A stretch of DNA of 64,000 nt. Origin: Planomonospora sp. ID82291. GTDB lineage: Bacteria > Actinomycetota > Actinomycetes > Streptosporangiales > Streptosporangiaceae. The stretch spans positions 1 through 64,000 of the forward strand of contig NZ_JABTEX010000010.1 of the NCBI RefSeq assembly GCF_015711645.1, written 5' to 3'. Positions 53,434-61,500 of this stretch are shown here, in pieces. The notes under the pieces are model-generated. The model searched no databases. It had not been told where the DNA came from and was given only the letters and a program-made list of their open reading frames with translations. The stretch's first letter is position 1. Each line of letters starts with the position of its first letter. A program made the position numbers and the translations under genes.

Positions 53434-55155
53434 GTGGTGTTGATCGCCCCGGCCGCGATCAATCCGCCCGGGGACGCCCAGTCCCGGATGGCGGCCGCCA
53501 TGTTCGCCGAGCTGATGGAGCTCCCGCCCGACGAGCGGCGGGTCCTGCTGGAGGACCTGACCGACACCGAGGCCCGCCAGGTGTACGCCGCGGCGTACCG
53601 GGCGGCCGGCACCTCGTTCGCGCTGTGGGTCGATGATCCGGTCGGGTTCTGCGAGCAGGTGCTCGGCAGCGCGGTGTGGTCGGTGCCGCGCCGGTTCATG
53701 ACCGCGCTGACCGAGCACAAGCAGGTCGCCGTCCCCTCCTGCTTCGGCTCCTCCAAGACGTTCTCCTGCGGGCAGCTCGTGCTCTGGCACTCCCTGGTCC
53801 ACCCGGTCGGGACCGGCGTCACCGTCAGCCTCGCCCCGCTGTGGCGCCAGGTCGTCCGGCAGCTCTGGCGGGAGGTCCGCGGCGCCCACTCCCGCGCCGG
53901 GCTCCCCGGGATCATCGACATGGCGCAGTACAAACTCCCTGACGCCAACGGCCTAGAGACCGTGGTCGCCTACGGCATCGCGGCCGCGCCGTACAACGAA
54001 GCCGCCGTGCAGGGCATCCACGCCAACCAGCTCCTGCTGGTGGTCGAGGAGGCCGGCGGCATCGCCCACACGATCGGTGACAACCTCGCCGGTCTGCTGG
54101 TGGGCGACGGCACGAAGATGATCGCGATCGGCAACCCGCCGACCGACGAGGTCAACACCTGGTTCGAGAAGCTGTGCGCCGACGAAGAGGTCGAGACCAT
54201 CCCGATCTCGGCGTTCGAGACGCCGAACCTCACCGGCGAGGACTTCGGGGAATGCCAGTCCTGCCCCGGCGGCGGTCACTCCCCGGCCAAGCACATGGTC
54301 GACAAGGCGTGGATCGACCGGACCACCCGCGTCCACGGGCCGAAGTCCAACTACGTGCGGGCGAAGATCCACGCGCTGTTCCCCAAGGGCCTCACGAACG
54401 TGGTCATCCCCTCCGACTGGGTGAAGGCCGCCACGGACATGGAGGAGCCGGAGCTGCGCGACGGGTGGTGGCGGCTGCGGGACCTCGGCCTGGCCGACGA
54501 GGACGCCGAGTGGGTCGTCAAGGCGGGGGCGTGGGTACGGCTCGGCGTCGACGTCGCCGCGGACGGCGGTGACGAACTGGTCGTCGCGCGTGTGGTGGGG
54601 GACCTGGCGACGATTGAGCACGCGAGCAGCGGGCCGGAGAACGCCGACCCGGTGCAGGTGGCCGGGATCGTGCTGGAGCAGATTCGCCGCGCCGAGGCGC
54701 TGGCGCGGGCGCTCGGGTCGGCCGCGCGGGTGCGGGTGAAGATCGACGGCAACGGGCTCGGCTGGGGCGTGGCCGGTCTGCTCGCGGCATGGGGGCGCGA
54801 GGGACGGCACGACGCGGAGATCGTCAGCGTGCTGGTGTCGGAGTCGCCGGGCCGGGAGGCGGACGAGGCGACGCTGAGGCCGCACAGGAAGAGAGACGAG
54901 ATGTGGCTGGCGGGCCGGGCGCTGGTGCGGCCGGACGACTACGGCGACGCTCAGATCCGGTTGCGGGTGGACGACATGACGGCTGCGCAGCTCTCGGCGC
55001 CGAAGCTCACCACGAACTCCACCGGGCACTCGGTGGTGGAGTCGAAGAAGGACATGAAGAAGCGCGGCGTCTCCAGTCCTGACCGCGGGGAAGCGGTGCT
55101 CTTGAGTGTTTACGAGCCTGCTGTGGAGGAAGAGGAGTGGCGGATCATCGCCTGA
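53434..55155 (+). CDS. Terminase large subunit (packaging ATPase-nuclease)
   Basis: GTG start, with a second GTG one codon on. 573 residues. ATPase part: VAVPSCFGSSKTFSCGQLVL near residue 102 is a Walker A variant (FGSSKT), LLLVVEEAGG near 204 is Walker B, and MIAIGNPPTDE is the coupling motif. Nuclease part from ~370: VRLGVDVAADGGDELVVARV and RVRVKIDGNGLGWGVAGLLA are RNase-H-like acidic motifs. It cuts concatemeric DNA and pumps it into the procapsid. The small-subunit-like gene lies at 7.8 kb rather than next to it. Confidence 0.9.
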   Translation: MVLIAPAAINPPGDAQSRMAAAMFAELMELPPDERRVLLEDLTDTEARQVYAAAYRAAGTSFALWVDDPVGFCEQVLGSAVWSVPRRFMTALTEHKQVAVPSCFGSSKTFSCGQLVLWHSLVHPVGTGVTVSLAPLWRQVVRQLWREVRGAHSRAGLPGIIDMAQYKLPDANGLETVVAYGIAAAPYNEAAVQGIHANQLLLVVEEAGGIAHTIGDNLAGLLVGDGTKMIAIGNPPTDEVNTWFEKLCADEEVETIPISAFETPNLTGEDFGECQSCPGGGHSPAKHMVDKAWIDRTTRVHGPKSNYVRAKIHALFPKGLTNVVIPSDWVKAATDMEEPELRDGWWRLRDLGLADEDAEWVVKAGAWVRLGVDVAADGGDELVVARVVGDLATIEHASSGPENADPVQVAGIVLEQIRRAEALARALGSAARVRVKIDGNGLGWGVAGLLAAWGREGRHDAEIVSVLVSESPGREADEATLRPHRKRDEMWLAGRALVRPDDYGDAQIRLRVDDMTAAQLSAPKLTTNSTGHSVVESKKDMKKRGVSSPDRGEAVLLSVYEPAVEEEEWRIIA

Positions 55156-55479
55156 CGAGCAGTCCGCGACGCGCAAGCATGCCCTTCGGTTTACAGCTAT
55201 GCGAAATTGTTATTAACCAATAGTTCGCGGCGGGTGTCACTCTCAGTGTCGAATCTCCTTTACTGCCACTGATTAGAACCTTTACCTTTTGAGGCGTCCT
55301 TAAAGCGCTGCTCGAACTGGCTATAAGGACTCAGAGCCTTTCCGACCGTCAGTGGTAGCTGAAGAACCTGGCCTACTCACCCAAGAGACGCGCCCGCTCT
55401 GCGCCGGGCCTCTCTTGACGGGGGGTGACCAGCCAGGAGACCGCAGTTACGTCCTAGTGATGTGCTGGGAGAGATATAG
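55156..55479. other. AT-richer intergenic region with nested inverted repeats
   Basis: No gene supported. It is clearly poorer in GC than its flanks. TACTGCCACTGA (55261) pairs with TCAGTGGTAG (55349-55358), and inside it GTCCTTA (55296-55302) pairs with TAAGGAC (55324-55330), giving a nested stem of about 100 bases. It could be a structured RNA leader, a packaging/cohesive site or a remnant of insertion. Confidence 0.45.
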
Positions 55480-55878
55480 ATGCCGTACCCAGAAGGCCAC
55501 GCATGGGGAATCGCGCTCACCGTGGAGCCGGCCGCCGATGAGCTGATGTGGCGGCTTGTCGATAAACCATACGTGACCTTCCCCGACGACCTCCGCTTCT
55601 TTCCTGACTACGGCCAGCAAGGGCTCGTCTTCGCCGCCCTGGACCGGTACTGCGTCAAGTGCCGGCAGAAGTTCGACCTGTGCGCGTGGGGCGAGTGCCT
55701 GGCCGACACGACCAACGGTGAGCACCTGCGCGGTGGCAACTCCGCCGAACGCAAGTCCCGCAGCACCCCCCATGCTCCCCTAGACGTTCTCGTCCGCCGG
55801 GCCGCCTCACCCGTGAGGCGGCAGCGGCGCGAGGTCCCCGCCTACATGCAGGCCAGCCGCCTCGACGGTCTCAACTAG
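55480..55878 (+). CDS. Hypothetical Cys-containing protein (132 aa)
   Basis: ATG with GGGAGAGA upstream. MPYPEGHAWGIALTVEPAAD, KPYVTFPDDLRFFPDYGQQG, then YCVKCRQKFDLCAWGECLAD with CxxC, C and C spaced as in a zinc or iron-sulfur site, and a basic C-terminus (RRQRREVPAYMQASRL). Some resemblance to WhiB spacing but the WhiB G[VI]WGG turn is missing. Lower-GC upstream region suggests acquisition. Function unknown. Confidence 0.65.
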   Translation: MPYPEGHAWGIALTVEPAADELMWRLVDKPYVTFPDDLRFFPDYGQQGLVFAALDRYCVKCRQKFDLCAWGECLADTTNGEHLRGGNSAERKSRSTPHAPLDVLVRRAASPVRRQRREVPAYMQASRLDGLN

Positions 55879-55887
55879 GCGCGACGC

Positions 55888-55914
55888 GACGTAAAGCCTC
55901 TCGGCCCCTACCGT
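55888..55914 (+). promoter_or_regulatory. P2-family promoter (copy 8)
   Basis: GACGTAAA (55888-55895, one base off consensus), 13-bp gap, TACCGT (55909-55914); leads into the 78-aa membrane protein and the portal gene. Confidence 0.72.
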
Positions 55915-55968
55915 GCCCCGGAGCCCGCCCCCACCCAGAAGGCGGCGCACCGGTACGGAGGGGCCCAG

Positions 55969-56205
55969 GTGTATTTCGACCCGAACGAACTCATCGCCGA
56001 GCGTGACCGCGAGCAGCACGACCCCGCTGCGCACGCGCAGCAGCGGCGGGTGGTCCGCGACCTCGTCGGCCTGGCCCTGCTCCTCCTCGGCGCGCTGTGC
56101 ACCTCGGCCGCGGCCTACCTGTGGAGCCCGGCCGCCGGCCTAGCCCTGGTGGGCGTCTACCTGATGGCCGGGGGCTGGCTGCTCGCCTCCGGTCAGGCGA
56201 GCTGA
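55969..56205 (+). CDS. Small two-span membrane protein (78 aa)
   Basis: GTG with ACGGAGGGG upstream. VYFDPNELIAERDREQHDPA is a charged N-terminal part, followed by two hydrophobic helices (VGLALLLLGALCTSAAAYLW and AGLALVGVYLMAGGWLLA). It lies 11 bases before the portal gene under the same P2 promoter. Small membrane proteins here are sometimes holin-like or head-assembly membrane anchors; no family is identified. Confidence 0.68.
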   Translation: MYFDPNELIAERDREQHDPAAHAQQRRVVRDLVGLALLLLGALCTSAAAYLWSPAAGLALVGVYLMAGGWLLASGQAS

Positions 56206-56216
56206 GGGGCCGCCGG

Positions 56217-58508
56217 ATGGCACGCACCTTCCTGCCCGGCCTCCTGAACCGGGCCGCCGCCCCCGCCCTGCACACGACGCAGTCCTCCCTGGAGATGGAG
56301 CTCAAGCAGCTCGTCCCCAACTACGGGGCGGTCGCCGTCTCGGACTGGTCCAGTAACTTGTCGGCGGCCGCGCGCCGCGCCTGGCCCGTCGAACGCGCTG
56401 TCGCCGAGGCGTTCGAGCGCGTCGTGTGGGTGTTCAAGGCCTGCGACTCGATCGCCGAGCACCAAGCCAACCTGGACTACATCCACCGCGACCCCAAGAC
56501 CGGCGAGATCATCGAGGATGACCCGCTGGTCGAGCTGCTCAACGACGGCCAGGCCAACGAACTGGAGACCGGTCGCCAGTTCCGCTACCGGCTCTCGGCG
56601 CAGATCCTCCTGTCCCCGCGGGGCGCGTTCGTGGAGATGACGTTCGACCGGCGGGGCCGGCCGATCCGCCTGGACCTGCTGCCGCCGGGCCGTACCCGCC
56701 CGGTGCCCGGGAAGAACGGCGTCCTGCTCAGCCATTTCGAGACGATCACGCCGGACGGCACACGGGTACCGGTCCCGGCCGAGCGGGTCCGCTGGTTCCG
56801 AAAGCCGCACCCGACCGACCCCTACATGGGCATCACCCCGCTGCAGGCGGCCGGGCTCTCGGTCGACCAGGACTTCCTGGCGAAGATCTACAACAACTCG
56901 TTCATGCTCAACGACGGCCGTCCCGGCGGCATCTTGAGCGTGGAGGGCCGCACGAACGAGACCGATGCCCGCAAGCTGGAGGAACGGTTCGGCCGGGGCC
57001 CGGCCGAAGCGGGGAAGCTGACCGTGATCGGCGGCGGGAAGCTGTCCTACGTCGACCTCGCGGCGACCCCGAGAGACATGGCGTACGGGGAGATGGCCGC
57101 CCGCGCCAAGGAGGAGGTCCTCGCCGCGTACGGCGTCGGCGAGACCGTGCTCGGCAACTCCTCGGGCCGGACGTGGGACAACGCCGAGCAGGAGCTTTTC
57201 ACCTTCTGGACGATCACGATGCCGCCCCACCTGCGCATCCTGACGACCGGATTCAGCCGGGACGCCGGCAGGGGCATCCGGCCCGAGTTCGACACCAGCA
57301 CCGTGGAGGTGCTTCGCCGTACGGCCGAGGCCCGCCGCCGGGAGGCCCGCGAAGAGGTCAAGGAAGGCCTCATCTCCCCGGACGAGTACCGGCAGATCGC
57401 CGAGTACGAGCCGTACGACCTGCCGCACACCCGCGCCATCTACATCGGGATGAGCCGCACGCCGATCCCGACGCGGCCGGAGGACGCGGCCGCGCTCGGC
57501 CTGGCCTCCCCCGCCGGGGAGCAGCCTCCCGCCGCCCCGGACGCCCCAGCAGCGCCAGGAGAGCCGGGAGAGCCGGGGGAGGAGCCTGCCGCCGAAGAGA
57601 CCGCGCCCGGCCCGGATGCGACGCCTCCGGGCAGGGAGGCGGCACCGCTGGACGCCGGCGACCCCGCCACCCAGCAGGCGTTCGCGATGATGCAGGGCAT
57701 CCTCGACGGCAGCGACGTCGAGACCAAGACGCTGCTCGGGCAGACCACGACCGCGGCCGCCGACGATGTCCGCGACCAGACCGAGGCGAATCTGCAGGGT
57801 GCGCTGCAGGCGCTGGTGCGGCGGCTGGTGCAACGCACCGCGGCCCGCGTCGCCTCCCCCAAGGCACGCAAGGGGACCCGGCACTTCACCCCGGAGTACA
57901 AGGCCGACACCCGCGTCGGGACGGCTCCGCTGGACGCCGAGAAGATCGCTGACACCAGCACGTGGGAGGAGGAGGCCGCCGCGGTGCTCACCCCGGTCCT
58001 GGCGGCGGCGGCCGCCACGGTGGCCGGTCCCGGCGCCGCTGCGGCGGTGGAGGCGGCCGGATGGCCGGTCGGTGAGGCGCGGGACTGGCTGGTGGCCCGG
58101 ATCGTCGGCGCGGCCCGCCGGCTCGGGGACCTGATCCGCACCCAGGACGCGGCCGGAGCTGACATTGATCGGCTCGTAGCCGAAGTACGCGCCCAGCTGC
58201 CCGGCCTGGAGGAGTGGGCGGTCCGCGCCGGGGTGCAGGCGGCGACCGGGCTGACGCACGCCGTGGAATTCGTGGTCGCCCAGGACGCCGCCGGGCCCGG
58301 CGGCATCGTCTCGGCGACGTGGCGCACCCGCCGCGACGGCGACGTGCGCCCCTCGCATCTGGCGGCGGACGGGCAGATCCGGCGCATGCCCACACCGTTT
58401 GACGTGGGCGAAACCCGCCTGCGGTGGCCCGGCGACTTCACCGCCCCCACCGAGGAGACCGCCAACTGCCGATGCCGGCTGTCGTGGGTCGTCTCCCCCG
58501 GCCGGTGA
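56217..58508 (+). CDS. Portal protein fused to MuF-like minor head domain
   Basis: ATG with GAGGGGCCGCC upstream; 763 residues. Residues ~1-430 are an HK97-type portal: VWVFKACDSIAEHQANLDYI, YRLSAQILLSPRGAFVEMTF, ITPLQAAGLSVDQDFLAKIY, YGVGETVLGNSSGRTWDNAE. Residues ~440-515 are a Pro/Ala/Glu linker. The C-terminal part ends VSATWRTRRDGDVRPSHLAA ... ANCRCRLSWV, the CRC signature of phage Mu gpF-like minor head proteins. Portal forms the DNA entry ring; MuF proteins stabilise the head and may be injected. The fusion into one chain is less usual than separate genes. Confidence 0.88.
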   Translation: MARTFLPGLLNRAAAPALHTTQSSLEMELKQLVPNYGAVAVSDWSSNLSAAARRAWPVERAVAEAFERVVWVFKACDSIAEHQANLDYIHRDPKTGEIIEDDPLVELLNDGQANELETGRQFRYRLSAQILLSPRGAFVEMTFDRRGRPIRLDLLPPGRTRPVPGKNGVLLSHFETITPDGTRVPVPAERVRWFRKPHPTDPYMGITPLQAAGLSVDQDFLAKIYNNSFMLNDGRPGGILSVEGRTNETDARKLEERFGRGPAEAGKLTVIGGGKLSYVDLAATPRDMAYGEMAARAKEEVLAAYGVGETVLGNSSGRTWDNAEQELFTFWTITMPPHLRILTTGFSRDAGRGIRPEFDTSTVEVLRRTAEARRREAREEVKEGLISPDEYRQIAEYEPYDLPHTRAIYIGMSRTPIPTRPEDAAALGLASPAGEQPPAAPDAPAAPGEPGEPGEEPAAEETAPGPDATPPGREAAPLDAGDPATQQAFAMMQGILDGSDVETKTLLGQTTTAAADDVRDQTEANLQGALQALVRRLVQRTAARVASPKARKGTRHFTPEYKADTRVGTAPLDAEKIADTSTWEEEAAAVLTPVLAAAAATVAGPGAAAAVEAAGWPVGEARDWLVARIVGAARRLGDLIRTQDAAGADIDRLVAEVRAQLPGLEEWAVRAGVQAATGLTHAVEFVVAQDAAGPGGIVSATWRTRRDGDVRPSHLAADGQIRRMPTPFDVGETRLRWPGDFTAPTEETANCRCRLSWVVSPGR

Positions 58509-58529
58509 GATCGCCCCCGGGGCCGGGGC

Positions 58530-58556
58530 GACGTTAACGCCGGAACTCGGCACCCT
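58530..58556 (+). promoter_or_regulatory. P2-family promoter (copy 9)
   Basis: GACGTTAA (58530-58537), 13-bp gap, CACCCT (58551-58556); about 35 bases of leader before the giant ORF. Confidence 0.78.
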
Positions 58557-58596
58557 GCCGCCTTGCAACGCACACGCCGCACGCACGGGGGCCGGT

Positions 58597-61500
58597 TTGT
58601 TCGGATTCGACGGTTGGGATGTCAAGGCACGCCGGGGTCTCGGGGCGTCGAAGTTCGACGCCGATCTGCACCCCCGTGACCGCAAGGGCCGGTTCATCGA
58701 GACCGGCGCCGAGGTCACCGTGTGGGGTGGTGGCCGCGGCACCGTCGTCAAGAACGTCGGCGGCGGCCGCATCGAGGTCCGCATGGCCGACGGCAGCGTG
58801 CAGCGGATCCACCGCAACTACCTGACCGTGCAGGCCCGGCCGGACGGCAGCAAGCCGACCGGCAAGACCAGCGCCGCACCGAAGGCCATGAAGGTCGAGC
58901 AGGCCAGCGCGGACGCCACCGACTTCGCCCCGGCCACCCCGGACGGGCGCGTCCCGGTCAAGAACCTCACCCGAGGCCAGGCCGTCATCGTGTACGGCCG
59001 GGTCAGCGACCCGACCGGGGAGGGCGGCGACAGCCCCGACGTGCAGCAGCGCGTCGGCATCGTCCGGGGGGTGAGGCCCGGCGAGGGCGGCGGTTGGGTC
59101 GTGCGCCTGGCCGAGGCCGACGAGCTCGCCAAGCCCCTCGACATCGAGATCGACGACCGGGACGCGCTCGCGCGGGTCATGCCCGACGAGCGGGTGGCCG
59201 AGCTGGTGCAGGCGATCCGTGACGGCAAGCGTGAGGCGGCCGAACTCGCCCAGGCCCTGGTCTCCGACACCCTCGCCGAGGACGACCGGGAAGCCGACTG
59301 GCAGGGCCTTGCGCCCGGCGCCGGATGGGACGCGTGGGCATCGGCCCTGAACGAGCAGTTCGGCACGAACGCCACCGGTGCCGAACTGCAGAGCGTCTAC
59401 GAGCGGGCCACGGCCGACCAGCGGATCCGGAACGCCGCCACCGCCAACGTCGACGTGGACAACTTCGGGCAGGTCTTCGGTGACGCGCTGCAGAACCACG
59501 TCGCCGACGCGATGGACGACCTCGGCCAGAACTTCATTCAGGCGTTCTTCGGCCGCGACCGGCGCTTCCGCGACACCTTCACCCGGGCGGCCCGGGACCG
59601 CGCCTACCGGGAGATCCGCGGGGAGGGACCTGCCGGTCTCACCGGACGGGAGCAGTCCGCCCAGGCGCCGGCCGCCCCGAGCACCGTCGTCCCCGGCGAC
59701 CTGGAGCGCGGTGACCGCGTCACGTTCGACGTCCCCGTCACCGCCGCCAACGCGGAGCGGTTCGCGACCTCGGGGGCGAAGAACCCGCCCCGGCCCGGGA
59801 GCACGGTGACCGTGCGCGGCGTGGTCGACGGCGTCGAGACCGACATGTTCGGCGACGCCAAGGTCCACCTGCGGCGCGAGGGCGCTCAGTGGCAGAGCAG
59901 CGGCGGCGGCGGCCGCCTGGACGGCGACGGCCTGGAATGGGCGCTGGATGAGAGCCACGCCGTCCACAAGACCGGCAAGGCCCAGGCCCAGCAGCAGCCG
60001 CGCCGCGGCGCCGCGCCGGTGCAGGCGGCTCCGCAGGGCGGGCTGTTCTCCGACGTCGGCCGCGAGGCTGCGGGCACCGAGGACATGTTCACCGCGCACG
60101 AGCGCGACGCCGAACAGGCCGAGTCGAAAGACGAACTGGCCCCCGCACCCGGGGTGTTCACCTCAGAGGTCGAGCAGCGGATCGCGGCCGCGGCCGCCAC
60201 CTACCGGGCTGGTCTCGCGGGTGATGAAGAGATGCCGATGATCCGTGGGTTCGCGGATCTGCGGGACCTGCTGATGGACGAGCGCGGTGAGTTCGGTTCT
60301 CCCCAGCGGGCCGAGTCCGACCGCCTTGTCGAGGCGGCCACCGGGCTGCGGGATGAGTGGGACCGTACGCACGCCGAGCAGATCCGCGAGCAGCGGCGCC
60401 GCCGTGAAGCCGCGGTCAAGGCCGTGGACGAGGCCCGCAAGATCGCCCGGGACGGGGACCTGGACGGCGCCCTGGCGATGATCGACGCCGCCGAGAAGGA
60501 CGCGCCGAGCGCCTACCAGTGGGGCCGGGTACGTGACGATGTGCGCGCCGAGTGGCGGGAGGGCGAGGCTGACCGCACTCCCCTGCCGACGACCGATGAC
60601 GGGACTCCGCCCAGCCCGGAGGGGATGACCCCGGGCCGCCGGGCTCGGCTGGTTGCCTCGATCGAGGAGAACGCCGCCGGATACGCCTGGAGCGGCGATC
60701 CGGGCCGCTACATCGCTGAGGGCGCCGGCGAACAGGGCCGTCCTCGGGACGGTGAGAAGGCATGGATCGACTCCTACATCGCCGCGCACCCGGAGGTGCT
60801 GAAGTTCTCCGATCGGGAGCGGGAGCGGCGCCGCAAGCAGCGTGAGGCCCGGGAGGAGCAGCAGCAGCGGGAAGCCAGGAAGCTGGCGTCGCGGTCGCAT
60901 GGGCACTTCCAGGCAGGCGAGTACGAGCAGGCGCTGGCGCTGATCGACCAGGCTGAGGACCTGTCTCCGAACGCGCAGCGGTGGGAGGCGATCCGCGAAG
61001 AGATCCGCGAGGCGATGGCAGCGCAGGATGAGACTGCGGCCGATGGCATCGCTGGCGAGCCGGATGGGGCCGAGGCGGACGACCGGCCTGTGCAGACCAT
61101 GTCGAATGGTCAGCCGATCCCGCCGGACCTGGAGCTGCCCGATCCGCGGACGCTCGACCTGAGCAAGCTCAGCGAGGCCGAGAAGGACGAGCTGGGGCGG
61201 CGGGCCCGCAACCGGGAGGTGACCGACCGCACCGCCCAGCAGATCCTGGCGATGCTGGGCGATGATGGGCTCGCCCGCAGCCGGGCGGCCGAAGCCGCGG
61301 CGATGACGGCCGAGGAACTGGACGAGAACATCCGCCGGGTGGAGAACGAGCGTGCGCGGACGCGCGCGCATTTGGAGAGGCAGCCCAGGCGGCGGGACCT
61401 GCGGCGGATGGTCGCGGACATCACGCGTCGTCTCCAGGTCCTCCAGTCGGAGAAGGACCGCCGGGAGCGGGACGAAACCCCACAGGTTGACACGAATCGT

